A stretch of DNA of 53,526 bases from Alphaproteobacteria bacterium. GTDB lineage: Bacteria; Pseudomonadota; Alphaproteobacteria; UBA9219; RGZA01. The notes beneath the pieces are model-generated. The model made no database searches. It saw only the letters and a list, made by a program, of their open reading frames with translations, and was not told where the DNA came from. Numbering within the stretch: position 1 is the stretch's first letter; every line of letters begins with the position of its first letter. The stretch lies in the NCBI GenBank assembly GCA_028278105.1, contig JANQEX010000030.1, forward strand, positions 1-53,526, in the 5' to 3' direction. Shown here in pieces: positions 44,325-52,559 of the stretch. A program made the translations under genes and the position numbers.

Positions 44325-44504
44325 CTATTTTCCGGGCGGAGTGTAATGACCCGGCGGATCCAGCGCGGTGTCGGGATAGGACCGGGGATAGGCGGCGGCG
44401 TCCGATCCTTCCGGCGGGTCCATCACCGAAGGCCGTCTGCCGCAGGCCGCAAGGCTTGCCAGCAGCGCCGCGGCGCAGATCAGGGCCAGGAAGGGGCGTA
44501 TCAT
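44325..44504 (-). CDS. lptM: Small LptM-like lipoprotein
   Basis: The 59-residue product [24 protein letters not shown] has a lipoprotein signal with lipobox LAAC and acceptor C21, and a short Pro-rich mature peptide ([11 protein letters not shown]). LptM (YifL) in E. coli is a tiny lipoprotein encoded close to lysine pathway genes that aids maturation of the LptD/E translocon. The place between argH and lysA is the usual one for this gene in Alphaproteobacteria. The ATG overlaps the argH stop (ATGA). Family assignment rests on size, lipobox and position. Confidence 0.7.
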   Translation of the reverse strand: MIRPFLALICAAALLASLAACGRRPSVMDPPEGSDAAAYPRSYPDTALDPPGHYTPPGK

Positions 44505-45916
44505 AAAAACCGCCTTTTTGCCTCGGCCAGCGCTTCCTTCACCCGCAGGGGCGCGGTGCCGCCGAGGCTGGCGCGGCTGCTCATGGAGGCTTTCGGGCTC
44601 AGCACCTCGAACACGTTCGGCCCAATGCGCGGCTCGACCGTTCGCAGGGAAGAAAGCGGCAGGTCCGGCAACCCGCATCCCTTCTCTTCGGCCAGTTTCA
44701 CGATGCGGCCCGTGACGTGATGCGCGTCGCGGAACGGCAGATTCAGTTCACGCGCCAGATAATCGGCAAGATCGGTGGCGGTGGCGAAGCCCTTGCCCGC
44801 CGCCTCTTCCATGGCTTCCTTGTTCACGCGCAGGCCGCCCACCATGGCCGTCATGGCGGACAGGCAGAGATCAAGGGTTTCTTCCACCATGAAGGTCTGT
44901 TCCTTGTCTTCCTGCAGATCCTTGGCGTAAGCCAGCGGCAGGGCCTTCAGGAGGCACAGCATCTGCACCAGCGCGCCGAACACGCGCCCCGCCTTGCCGC
45001 GCACCAGTTCCGCCGCGTCGGGATTGCGCTTTTGCGGCATGATGGACGAGCCGGTGGTGAGATCATCGCCCAGGGTCACGAAGCCGAATTGCGGGTTCAT
45101 CCAGAGAATGATTTCCTCGGCAAGGCGCGACAGATGCAGCATCGCCATGCTGGCGGCATGGACATAATCCAGCACGAAATCCCGGTCCGACACCGCGTCC
45201 AGCGAGTTGGCGCAAGGGGCGTCGAAGCCAAGCTCCCGCGCGGTCTGGCGGCGGTCGATGGGCCAGGGGGTGCCGGCCAGCGCCGCCGCCCCCAGGGGAC
45301 ATTCGTTCAGCCGTGCGCGGGCGGCGCGCGCCCGGTCGCGGTCGCGGCCCAGCATTTCCACATAGGCCAGCAGGTGATGGGCGAAGCTGACCGGCTGGGC
45401 GGTCTGAAAATGGGTCAGTCCCGGCATCACCGTGTCGACATGCTGTCCGGCCTGGGCGATCAGGGCGGCCTGGAGGGCTTTCAGTTTTTCGTCCAGATGC
45501 TCCAGCGCCTCCCGCGTCCACAGGCGGAACCCGGTGGCCACCTGATCGTTGCGCGACCGCGCGGTGTGCAGCTTTTTCCCGGCCTCGCCAATCGCGTCGA
45601 AAAGACGGCTTTCGATGTTCATGTGAACGTCTTCCAGCGCGTCTTCAAAGGGGAAGGTGTTCTTCTTTACCTGCGCCTCGATGGCCGCCAGCCCGGCCAG
45701 GATCCTGTCCACGTCCGGCGCCGGGAGAATCCCCTGCCTGCCCAGCATGCGCGCATGCGCCCGCGAGCCCCGGATATCGTGCAGCGCCAGCGTCCGGTCG
45801 AAGCCGACCGACACGTTGATCGCCCGCAGGATGGCCGACGGTCCGGCGGCAAAGCGTCCCCCCCACAGGCGGTTGCGGGATCCGGCGCTTTTCTCTTTAC
45901 TGGTCTTGTGTTTCAT
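44501..45916 (-). CDS. argH: Argininosuccinate lyase
   Basis: ArgH cleaves argininosuccinate to arginine and fumarate, the last step of arginine synthesis. The 471-residue protein has [12 protein letters not shown], the [10 protein letters not shown] helix, [16 protein letters not shown], the HTHLQHAQP-type [18 protein letters not shown] and the [12 protein letters not shown] signature. The start [12 protein letters not shown] at 45916 is preferred over upstream codons because it gives the usual N terminus. Divergent from tlpA by 24 bp. Confidence 0.97.
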   Translation of the reverse strand: MKHKTSKEKSAGSRNRLWGGRFAAGPSAILRAINVSVGFDRTLALHDIRGSRAHARMLGRQGILPAPDVDRILAGLAAIEAQVKKNTFPFEDALEDVHMNIESRLFDAIGEAGKKLHTARSRNDQVATGFRLWTREALEHLDEKLKALQAALIAQAGQHVDTVMPGLTHFQTAQPVSFAHHLLAYVEMLGRDRDRARAARARLNECPLGAAALAGTPWPIDRRQTARELGFDAPCANSLDAVSDRDFVLDYVHAASMAMLHLSRLAEEIILWMNPQFGFVTLGDDLTTGSSIMPQKRNPDAAELVRGKAGRVFGALVQMLCLLKALPLAYAKDLQEDKEQTFMVEETLDLCLSAMTAMVGGLRVNKEAMEEAAGKGFATATDLADYLARELNLPFRDAHHVTGRIVKLAEEKGCGLPDLPLSSLRTVEPRIGPNVFEVLSPKASMSSRASLGGTAPLRVKEALAEAKRRFL

Positions 45917-45940
45917 GGATTGCTCGCGCGCGGTTATCAT

Positions 45941-46483
45941 ATGCAAAGATACGGGTTTCTTGCAATTCTTCTTGTCCTGGCGGGACCGGGGGCCGGGCCG
46001 GTTCTGGCCGCGCCGCCGCCGGACGCGCCTGCCGGCTTTATCCTGCATGAATCCCGCCGCTCCCTGGACAGGGTGTTGTTTCTTGACGCCCGTGGCGCGA
46101 CGGTTTCCCTGGAAGCCTTCCGGGGAAGGCTGGTGGTGCTGAATTTATGGGCCACCTGGTGCCCGCCCTGCCGGCTGGAGATGCGGTCCCTGGACCGGTT
46201 GCAGGACATGCTGGGCGGGCAGGGGCTGGCGGTGCTGCCGGTCGCGGTGGAGGAGAAGGGGCAAAGGCTGGCGCCGGAATTTTTCCGCAGGAATCGGCTG
46301 AGCAACCTGCCGGTCTTTTTCGATCCCCGCAAGACCATCCTGCGCAGCCTCCGGGTCCGCGGCATTCCCGCCACTCTCATCATCGGCCGCGACGGCCGGG
46401 AAATCGCCCGCTTCAACGGCGGCCATCACTGGACCGGCCCGAAAACCGTGGCGTTCCTGCGCCATCTTTTGCGGATGCCGTGA
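45941..46483 (+). CDS. TlpA-like periplasmic thiol-disulfide oxidoreductase
   Basis: The 180-residue protein has an N-terminal signal sequence ([19 protein letters not shown]), then a thioredoxin fold with [11 protein letters not shown] (C74 and C77) and cis-Pro loop [12 protein letters not shown]. TlpA-type reductases keep periplasmic thiols reduced, often for cytochrome oxidase copper insertion. It is divergent from argH, a conserved alphaproteobacterial arrangement. The start ATG at 45941 gives a proper signal peptide. Confidence 0.9.
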   Translation: MQRYGFLAILLVLAGPGAGPVLAAPPPDAPAGFILHESRRSLDRVLFLDARGATVSLEAFRGRLVVLNLWATWCPPCRLEMRSLDRLQDMLGGQGLAVLPVAVEEKGQRLAPEFFRRNRLSNLPVFFDPRKTILRSLRVRGIPATLIIGRDGREIARFNGGHHWTGPKTVAFLRHLLRMP

Positions 46484-46628
46484 CAGAGGTTTTGGAGAAT
46501 GTGAAGGCCAAATAGAACGAAGTCATACCCGCCCCTGCCGGGGCCTTGGCGAGAGCGGGCCAGAGAGAGGGGAGAATGTTACACCGGAATCTTTTCCGGC
46601 GCGGTGGCGGCAAGGCAGACAAACAACG

Positions 46629-46741
46629 CTCCCCTCCCTTTGGGAGGGGCCGGGGGAGGGAGGACCTTTCCCGGAAGACATAAAGGCTCCCATAGTTCTT
46701 TCTCGTGGACCCTCCCCTAACCCCTCCCAGAGGGAGGGGAG
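46629..46741. repeat. Paired G/C-tract palindromes in the tlpA-flgD spacer
   Basis: CTCCCCTCCCTTTGGGAGGGG then CCGGGGGAGGGAGG (46629-46662) faces GACCCTCCCCTAACCCCTCCC-AGAGGGAGGGGAG (46708-46741, in pieces). The outer arms pair with each other and each arm also folds on itself. Similar elements occur at 6013-6027 and 52386-52503. The gap 46484-46794 has no gene. It lies between convergent genes, so the hairpin could end both transcripts, but without a T-run. Confidence 0.75.
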
Positions 46742-46794
46742 TTTAGTTGTTGCCTGTCCTTGAAACCTTTCCCCATATCGTTCAGGGATTTGTT

Positions 46795-47541
46795 CTAGGC
46801 GCTGGCTGTCGTCTCGGTATCATCGTCGCCGGGCGTATCCGGCTCCTCCGTGACGCCGATGGTTTCAACATCGCCGTTCAGGCGCGTCTGCACCGAAAGC
46901 ACGTCGCCGGGCGCGATGCTTTTTTCGGTCAGCGACAGGGTGGTGGTACCGCTTGCGTCGGTCGACACGCTGTGCACCACGCCGAAAGACGTGACCGCCG
47001 CCGTGCCTTCGCTGCCGTCGGCGGCCTTGGTGGTCACCGTTACCGTGTACAGCCCGCCGTCCAGTTGGTTGCCGCCGGTGTCGGTGCCGTCCCAGGCGAC
47101 CTGATGCTTGCCCGCCGTGGTGCTGCCCGACACGTTGCGCACGACATGGCCGTCCGCGTCCTTGATGGTGATCGTCGTTTCCGCCGCGGGGCCCTCAAGC
47201 GTGTACGAAAAGCCCGCCTCGCCGTTGACCAGCGTCAACTCGTTGCTGTCGACCTCCACCACCGAGCCGATATAGCTGAGCGCCATCTGGGCCATGCCCG
47301 CCTGCTGCAAGGCGATGAGGCTGGTGAGGTTGGTGTTGGCCTTGATCTGCTGCTCCACGCCGGCGAATTGCACCAACTGATTGGTGAACTGCGATGAATC
47401 CATCGGGTCCAGCGGATCCTGGTTCTGCAACTGGGTGGTCAGCAGCTTCAGGAAGGTGGTGTAGTCCTGCGACAGCGCGGAAAGATCGCTGGTGTCGGCC
47501 GGGGCGCCTGGAGTGTCGGATACGTTGCTGACGCTGGTCAT
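46795..47541 (-). CDS. flgD: Flagellar hook assembly protein FlgD
   Basis: FlgD is the cap that guides hook subunit assembly. The 248-residue product has the characteristic FLKLLTTQLQNQDPLDPMDSSQFTNQLVQFAGVEQQI (landmarks LLTTQLQNQDPLDPMD, QLVQFAGVEQQI) at residues 30-66, and a C-terminal Ig-like/FLG-D domain with HQVAWDGTDTGGNQLDGGLYT. The C terminus is acidic (DTPGDDDTETTASA). It follows fliK, 10 bp away. Confidence 0.95.
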   Translation of the reverse strand: MTSVSNVSDTPGAPADTSDLSALSQDYTTFLKLLTTQLQNQDPLDPMDSSQFTNQLVQFAGVEQQIKANTNLTSLIALQQAGMAQMALSYIGSVVEVDSNELTLVNGEAGFSYTLEGPAAETTITIKDADGHVVRNVSGSTTAGKHQVAWDGTDTGGNQLDGGLYTVTVTTKAADGSEGTAAVTSFGVVHSVSTDASGTTTLSLTEKSIAPGDVLSVQTRLNGDVETIGVTEEPDTPGDDDTETTASA

Positions 47542-47551
47542 GGCCGTTTCC

Positions 47552-49102
47552 TCATACCGTCAGGTTCACGCGGCCGGGCGCGACGGTGTAATGGGTTGTC
47601 TTTGTGCTTTCCGTGTCCGGCGCGATGGCGGGATCGCCGCTCCATCCTTTTCCGGCGGGGGTGTTGGCGAAAAGATTGTGCCGCCCGCCGCCGTTTTCGC
47701 CGCGCAGGTTGAAGTCGAGCGAGTTCGCGTCCGTCTCCAGCCCGGCCTGTTGCAGGACTTTTTCCAGCGCGCGGCCGTCTTTTTGCAGGATTTGTAGCGT
47801 GGCCGGGTTGTCGGCCGTGACCGAGGCCCGCGCCACGCCGTCCTTGATTTCAAGGCGGATGTTCACCCGTCCCAGTTCCTGGGGATGAAGCTGCATGTCG
47901 AAACGGTCGATCCCGTTTTTCGCCATGCGGGTCAGGGCAATCGTGACCTGCGCGGCCGGGAGTGACGGCGCGGCGCGCGAAGGCGCCGCGGCTTTGGCAA
48001 GGCCCGCGGCGGCGTTTTCGGAAGCCATGGTCTGGGCAAGGGCGAGCCCGGTTGTTGCGCCCGTAGAGGCGCCGGCGCCCGGAACGCCCGGCGCGCCCGC
48101 GCCCGGACGGGAAACGCTGCCGCCGGGCCCGGCTGGGGTGGGAGAGGCGACGCTCAAAAAGGCGTTCGCGCGGGCTCCGGCGGCGGGGAGAGGGGGTGAA
48201 ATCTCGCCGGAAGGCGCGGCGTCCTTGCCGGCGAGAACGTCTTTTTTCTCCTGCGGCATGCCCTTCAGAAGGGCGGTGAAATCAGTGCGCCGCGTTTCCC
48301 TGGACGCGGGATCGTCCTGGGCCTTTGCCGTGGGCAGGGCCGGGCCGTCGCCGGCTCTTTCCGCTTTTTCTTTCGCGGCGGCGTCACTTGCCGTTTTTTT
48401 CGCCGCCTCGCTCAGGGGGGTGTTTTGCTTTCCATCCTCTCCTGTTTCGGCGGTAAGTCCTGCGCTTCCCTGTTTCTTCAGCGCGGCGTCTTCGCCGGAA
48501 GCCTGCACAGGGCGATGCGCGCGCATCTTCGCCTGCGAAAGGATTTCATCTTTTCCGGTTCCGGCCGGGGCGGCTTCCGGGGTTGCCTTGACCGCGATTG
48601 CTTCCGGCGCGGCTTCTTCCGCCGCGACGGGTTTTCCGGCCGGAGCTTCGGCCGCGGTTTTATCGGGGGGCGTTTCGGATTTCTCGGCGGTTTCCTGCCT
48701 GACGGCCGCGTCCCCTTCTTCCCGGACTTCGGCGGCCTTCTTTTCGGCATGGGCAGGCGTGTCGTCCGCATCCGCGCGGTCGGCGCGCGCGGCCGCTTCG
48801 GGCGCGGGCGCGGAATCGCCGGCGTTGGCGGTTTCTGTCGCGTCCTCCCGCGCGTCGCGGGCCGGGACATCGGCAATTTTGTCCCTGGGCCGGGGTGCTG
48901 CGGGCTTTTCGGCCGGGGCCGCTTCGGGCTTCACGTCCAGGCTCGCCGCGCGGTTTTCCCGCGTGGCGGCGAAGATTTTGGCAAAGGCGTCACCGGCGCC
49001 GCTGGCGGAAAAGAGTCCGTCAAGGGAGGCGCGCCGGGCGATCAGCGTCGCGGCGTCAAGACCGGAATCGGCGGGGGAAGCGGTGGGAAGCGTGGCGGCC
49101 AT
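47552..49102 (-). CDS. fliK: Flagellar hook-length control protein FliK
   Basis: FliK is a secreted molecular ruler for the hook and switches export specificity. The 516-residue protein is Ala/Glu/Pro-rich for about 350 residues, with no recognizable fold, and ends in the Flg_hook domain with RFDMQLHPQELGRVNIRLEI, TADNPATLQILQKDGRALEKVLQQAGLE and LDFNLRGE. Low-complexity N-terminal sequence is normal for this family. Part of the flgD-fliK pair. Confidence 0.9.
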   Translation of the reverse strand: MAATLPTASPADSGLDAATLIARRASLDGLFSASGAGDAFAKIFAATRENRAASLDVKPEAAPAEKPAAPRPRDKIADVPARDAREDATETANAGDSAPAPEAAARADRADADDTPAHAEKKAAEVREEGDAAVRQETAEKSETPPDKTAAEAPAGKPVAAEEAAPEAIAVKATPEAAPAGTGKDEILSQAKMRAHRPVQASGEDAALKKQGSAGLTAETGEDGKQNTPLSEAAKKTASDAAAKEKAERAGDGPALPTAKAQDDPASRETRRTDFTALLKGMPQEKKDVLAGKDAAPSGEISPPLPAAGARANAFLSVASPTPAGPGGSVSRPGAGAPGVPGAGASTGATTGLALAQTMASENAAAGLAKAAAPSRAAPSLPAAQVTIALTRMAKNGIDRFDMQLHPQELGRVNIRLEIKDGVARASVTADNPATLQILQKDGRALEKVLQQAGLETDANSLDFNLRGENGGGRHNLFANTPAGKGWSGDPAIAPDTESTKTTHYTVAPGRVNLTV

Positions 49103-49254
49103 GGTGGTGGGGGCCCGTGGTCAGGAAAGGTATCCGAAAAGTCCTTGCAGCTTGCGTGCCAAACGGAGGGGTCGGGGGCTGGGGTTTAAGGTCCGGGGAA
49201 ATGGTCGTTGTTCCTGTGACAAGGGTTCCGCCGCTTGGGAAAAATCTTCCTTCC

Positions 49255-49701
49255 TTAAGCCTGCTGGTTGAAGGCGACGGGCTTGCAGGTGCTTTTGCGC
49301 GCGGCGTCCAGAACGGCGCCGCGGTCGTAACCGCTGTCCTGTTGCTGTTCCTTGCGGACCAGATCCATGATGTTCCGCATCAGGCGTTCCGAGGCGCCAT
49401 GCGCCGCGCGCAGCAGATTGGCGTTGCGTTCGGTCACCGTTTCCAGTGCCCGCCCGGCTTCCACGAGGCTTTGACGCTTCCGCGCGTCAAGCGCGTCTTT
49501 CCCGGCCTGCGACAGGGCCCGGAGCTGGGCGTGATAAAGATGCGTCAGCTCCTGCTTTTGGCGCAGAAGACGGGGCGCTTGCGAGAAATCGCGCTTTTCC
49601 AGCAGGCCGCTTTCCTCCTCCAGCACGGCGCGCAGGCTTTCCACGATCACCATCAGCCGGTCAGGGTCGGGCGGGGGGATGGAAGCGGCCGGGGCATTCA
49701 T
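49255..49701 (-). CDS. FlgN-like flagellar chaperone
   Basis: The 148-residue helical protein has LMVIVESLRAVLEEESGLLEKRDF, LLRQKQELTHLYHAQL and TERNANLLRAAHGASERLMRNIMD, resembling the FlgN coiled-coil chaperones that escort FlgK and FlgL. Its N terminus overlaps the flgJ-like stop by four bases. Sequence identity to FlgN is not obvious, so the name is a family-level guess from helical pattern and location. Confidence 0.65.
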   Translation of the reverse strand: MNAPAASIPPPDPDRLMVIVESLRAVLEEESGLLEKRDFSQAPRLLRQKQELTHLYHAQLRALSQAGKDALDARKRQSLVEAGRALETVTERNANLLRAAHGASERLMRNIMDLVRKEQQQDSGYDRGAVLDAARKSTCKPVAFNQQA

Positions 49702-50027
49702 GCGGCAAGCTCCTGTATCCTGAGAAGCTCGGCCCTGACCAGGGGCGCGATGCCGAGTCCGCCGCCGCGCGCGGCCGTCTTGCCGTATTCGTTCAGCAGG
49801 AGCGACCGCCAGGTTTCCTCGCCGGAGCCGCCGCCGAAGAAGGGGTCGACCTCAAGGCCCGCCCACATGGGCCGCAGCATTTGCGTGACGAACATCGCCT
49901 CGAAATCCCGCGCGGCGGCGTCGATATCCCCGCCGGGCGGTCGCGCCCGGTTTCCTTTCGCCGCCGCCTCGGCCAGAAGCTCGCCGGCGGGAAAAATCTT
50001 CAGGGCGGGGGTGGGGCCCGATTCCAT
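49698..50027 (-). CDS. FlgJ-type rod-binding protein (N-terminal domain only)
   Basis: The 109-residue product contains ARDFEAMFVTQMLRPMWAGLEVDPFFGGGSGEETWRSLLLNEYGK (landmarks DFEAMFVTQMLRPM and EETWRSLLLNEYGK), matching the rod-binding N-terminal half of FlgJ. The muramidase domain is absent, as is usual in Alphaproteobacteria. The stop overlaps the FlgN-like start and its own start adjoins flgI. Confidence 0.88.
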   Translation of the reverse strand: MESGPTPALKIFPAGELLAEAAAKGNRARPPGGDIDAAARDFEAMFVTQMLRPMWAGLEVDPFFGGGSGEETWRSLLLNEYGKTAARGGGLGIAPLVRAELLRIQELAA

Positions 50028-51154
50028 CAGATCACCTCGATTTCGGCCTGCAACGCGCCCGCCGCCTTGATGGATTGCAAGATGGTGATCATGTCGCGCG
50101 GGCCGATGCCGAGCGCGTTCAGCCCCTGCACCAGATCATGCAGGCTGACGCTGGACGGCAGCACGGCCAGCTTGCGGCCCTCGCCCTCGGTGATGTCGAT
50201 GGCGGTGCGGTCCACCACTTGCGTCGTGCCGCCGGTGGAGAGCGGATTGGGCTGGGACACCTGCGGCGTTTCGGTGACGCGGATGGTCAGGTTGCCCTGG
50301 GCGATGGCCACCTTGCTGATGCGCACATTGTCGCCCATCACGATCACGCCCGACTGCTCGTCGATCACCACCTTGGCGACCTCGTCGGGGGTGATGGAAA
50401 GCTGCTCGATCCTGGTGACAAGGGCCACCATGTCGTTTGTCATCTTTGGCGGCACCGCGACCGAGACATTGGCATTGTCATGCGCCACGGCGTATTTGCC
50501 TTTCAACGCCCGGTTGATTGATTTGGCGATGCGTCCGGCGGTGGTGAAATCGGGATTGCGCAGGCCAAGGCGCAGGAAAGGCATGTCGGCCAGGGCGAAG
50601 GGAATCTGCCGCTCCACGGTCGCGCCGTTGGCGATGCGGCCGGAGGTGGGTACGCCCTTGGTGACGCTTTCGCTCTTGCCTTCGGCGGCGAATCCGCCGA
50701 CCGCGATGGGACCCTGGCTCACGGCGTAGACCTCGCCGTCGGCGCCCAGAAGCGGCGTGACCAGCAGCGTCCCGCCCTGGAGGCTTTTGGCGTCGCCCAT
50801 GGCCGAGATCGAGACGTCGATATGCGAGCCGGGGCCGGCGAAGGGCGGCAGGGTGGCCGTGACCATCACCGCGGCCACGTTCTTGGTTTTCAGCGACGTG
50901 CCGCGGATATTGATGCCAAGACGTTCCAGCATGCCCGTCAGGCTCGCCGCGGTGAAGGGCGAGTTGGTCAGGCTGTCGCCCGTGCCGTTCAGGCCGACCA
51001 CAAGGCCGTAGCCCATCAGGCTGTTGTCGCGCACGCCTTCGATGTTCACGATGTCCTTGATGCGCGCCGCTTGCGCCGGAGCGGGGATCAGGACCAAGGC
51101 CCCAAGGGCCAGGACGGCCGCGAATCCGAAAACAGGTTTTAATCCAGGCATCAT
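50027..51154 (-). CDS. flgI: Flagellar P-ring protein FlgI
   Basis: FlgI forms the periplasmic P ring around the flagellar rod. The protein of about 375 residues has a signal peptide (GFAAVLALGALVLIPAPAQA) and the family segments ARIKDIVNIEGVRDNSLMGYGLVVGLNGTGDS, KTKNVAAVMVTATLPPFAGPGSHIDV and GVIVMGDNVRISKVAIAQGNLTI (landmarks quoted in part). The ATG at 51154 is chosen over one at 51175 because GGGAGAGA directly precedes it and a likely sigma-54 promoter overlaps the longer start. The stop overlaps the rod-binding gene start. Confidence 0.94.
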   Translation of the reverse strand: MMPGLKPVFGFAAVLALGALVLIPAPAQAARIKDIVNIEGVRDNSLMGYGLVVGLNGTGDSLTNSPFTAASLTGMLERLGINIRGTSLKTKNVAAVMVTATLPPFAGPGSHIDVSISAMGDAKSLQGGTLLVTPLLGADGEVYAVSQGPIAVGGFAAEGKSESVTKGVPTSGRIANGATVERQIPFALADMPFLRLGLRNPDFTTAGRIAKSINRALKGKYAVAHDNANVSVAVPPKMTNDMVALVTRIEQLSITPDEVAKVVIDEQSGVIVMGDNVRISKVAIAQGNLTIRVTETPQVSQPNPLSTGGTTQVVDRTAIDITEGEGRKLAVLPSSVSLHDLVQGLNALGIGPRDMITILQSIKAAGALQAEIEVI

Positions 51155-51174
51155 TCTCTCCCGCACCGGCGGCA

Positions 51175-51190
51175 TGCGAAGCCCATGCCA
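51175..51190 (-). promoter_or_regulatory. Possible sigma-54 promoter of flgI
   Basis: On the minus strand TGGCATGGGCTTCGCA has GG and GC separated by ten bases, the -24/-12 spacing of RpoN promoters (TGGCAYG-N4-TTGCW), with one mismatch in the -12 element. Transcription would start near 51165, giving an 11-nt leader with the GGGAGAGA ribosome binding site just before the ATG at 51154. Sigma-54 drives middle flagellar genes in Caulobacter and relatives. Confidence 0.4.
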
Positions 51191-51315
51191 AACGGGATTC
51201 AGCGCAACAAATTGAAAGGAAAGGATTTTTCATGAAAAAAACGGAAGAGCGGATTCCCGCGCCTGTCCGCGGGCAGTTCTTGCCCGTTTGCCTTTATGGT
51301 GCGAGGCTTTGTTTT

Positions 51316-51330
51316 TTAACGCGGTTTTAA
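51316..51330 (+). promoter_or_regulatory. CtrA-type binding site upstream of fliX
   Basis: TTAA-CGCGGTT-TTAA is an exact match to the CtrA half-site spacing TTAA-N7-TTAA. It lies 56 bp before the fliX ATG. In Caulobacter, fliX is a class II flagellar gene under CtrA control. A short upstream frame at 51232-51330 (MKKTEERIPAP...) is probably not a gene. Confidence 0.6.
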
Positions 51331-51385
51331 AGTCCGGTTTGGCAAAGTAGTCTCCCCGTCCGTCCGCGAAACGACTCCGGAGTGC

Positions 51386-51817
51386 ATGTTCGTGATCAGC
51401 AAAGTCGAAGGACCAGGCAGCGTCAGGAACTCCAGCTCCGTTCGCCGGACGGGAAAAAGCGCGGCCGCGGAAAGCGCGAGCTTTTCCCAGCATCTGGACG
51501 AAGAGGGGATGACGCCCGTGGCGGGGGTGTCGTCGCTGGCAGGCGTGGGCGGAATCGGAGCCATCATCGGCGTGCAGGAAGTCGGCGACGCCACCGAGCG
51601 CGCCGCGCGCGGAAGAAAACGCGCCCACCTGCTTCTGGCCCAGCTTGAAGACCTGCGCCTGGCGCTCATCAACGGCACGCTCGGCATGGACCAGCTCGTG
51701 CGTCTGGCCCGCATGGTCCAGAGCGAAAAGGTCAAGGTGGACGATCCCCATCTGGCCGGGGCGCTGGACGACATCGATCTCAGGGTCAGGGTGGAACTGG
51801 CCAAATACGGATTATAG
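51386..51817 (+). CDS. fliX: Flagellar assembly regulator FliX
   Basis: FliX couples early flagellar assembly to the activator FlbD in Caulobacter. The 143-residue protein has the FliX pattern MFVISKVEGPGSVRNSSSVRRTGKSA, SSFSQHL-like ASFSQHLDEE, then RGRKRAHLLLAQLEDLRLALINGTLGMDQLVRLARMV (landmark LLAQLEDLRLALINGTL) and DDIDLRVRVELAKYGL at the end. It is divergent from flgI with a CtrA-type site upstream, the Caulobacter arrangement. Confidence 0.92.
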   Translation: MFVISKVEGPGSVRNSSSVRRTGKSAAAESASFSQHLDEEGMTPVAGVSSLAGVGGIGAIIGVQEVGDATERAARGRKRAHLLLAQLEDLRLALINGTLGMDQLVRLARMVQSEKVKVDDPHLAGALDDIDLRVRVELAKYGL

Positions 51818-51898
51818 GGGGATTCTCCATCCTGTTGCCAAAGGACCCGCGACCGTCCATACAGAACGGATAAAAACAACGCATCAAGGGGATAGATC

Positions 51899-52321
51899 AT
51901 GACCGCCATGACGCTGCCGCCCGACTACCGGCCCGGCGAAAAGGAAAAATACATGAACCCGCGCATGCTGGAATATTTCCGCCAGAAGCTGCTGCGCTGG
52001 AAGGCCGAGTTGTTGCAGGAATCCTCCGAAACCCTGGCCGGGCTCCAGCAGGACGGCGGCATGCAGGAGCCCGACATCGCCGACCGCGCCACGCTGGAAA
52101 CCGACAAATCGCTGGAGTTCCGCACCCGCGACCGCGAGCGCAAGCTGATCGCCAAAATCGACGAGGCGCTGCGCCGCATCGACGAGGGCACGTACGGCTA
52201 TTGCGAGGAAACCGGCGATCCCATCGGCATCAAGCGGCTTGAGGCGCGCCCGGTCGCCACGCTCTCGCTGGAAGCGCAGGAGCGTCACGAACGCATGGAG
52301 CGCACCCAGCGCGATGATTAG
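51899..52321 (+). CDS. dksA: DksA-like transcription factor lacking most zinc Cys
   Basis: The 140-residue protein has the DksA coiled coil (FRQKLLRWKAELLQESSETLAGL), the DIADRATLETDKSLEFRTRDRERKLI helix, and the C-terminal RRIDEGTYGYCEETGDPIGIKRLEARP-TATLS-like end (landmarks GTYGYCEETGDPIG and RLEARPVATLSLEAQERHE). Only one Cys remains of the four-Cys zinc site; the others are Glu, Thr/Ser and Ala. Such one-Cys forms are normal in Alphaproteobacteria. It regulates RNA polymerase with ppGpp. It is 81 bp after fliX. Confidence 0.9.
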   Translation: MTAMTLPPDYRPGEKEKYMNPRMLEYFRQKLLRWKAELLQESSETLAGLQQDGGMQEPDIADRATLETDKSLEFRTRDRERKLIAKIDEALRRIDEGTYGYCEETGDPIGIKRLEARPVATLSLEAQERHERMERTQRDD

Positions 52322-52385
52322 ACAATCGGCGCCGGTTGAATCCGCGCCGGTTGCATTGAAGGGAATCGCCGGAACGGGCAAGGTG

Positions 52386-52503
52386 AAAATTCCCCTCCCT
52401 GCGGGAGGGAGTCGGGGAGGGGGCATGAGGGTGTATTTCGGAAACGCTTCTTTTTATGGGAAAGTCCTCCCTCCCCAAACCCCTCCCGGAGAGAGGGGTT
52501 TTC
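52386..52503 (+). repeat. Inverted G/C-tract repeat downstream of dksA
   Basis: TCCCCTCCCTGCGGGAGGGA at 52390-52409 is followed by GTCGGGGAGGGGG; later CCTCCCTCCCCAAACCCCTCCCGGAGAGAGGGG (52467-52499, read in pieces) faces it. The interior has GGAAACGCTTCTTTTTA (52440-52456), which is identical to 16457-16473. It resembles the 46629-46741 element and is probably of the same dispersed family. Confidence 0.65.
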
Positions 52504-52559
52504 TGCGCGGCGCTTCGTGGCGGACCTCCTCAAATGAATGCGCGCGGACAACCAAGAGC

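Noticed and set aside
44717-45940. Long plus-strand frame that runs into tlpA
   Set aside because: It is antisense to argH; the real tlpA starts at 45941 with a signal peptide.
47895-49271. 458-residue plus-strand frame opposite fliK
   Set aside because: Low-complexity Ala/Ser/Pro shadow of fliK with no domain; fliK has a clear C-terminal Flg_hook domain.
51232-51330. 32-codon frame MKKTEERIPAP... before fliX
   Set aside because: It overlaps the CtrA-type site and has no signal, domain or conservation I can see.
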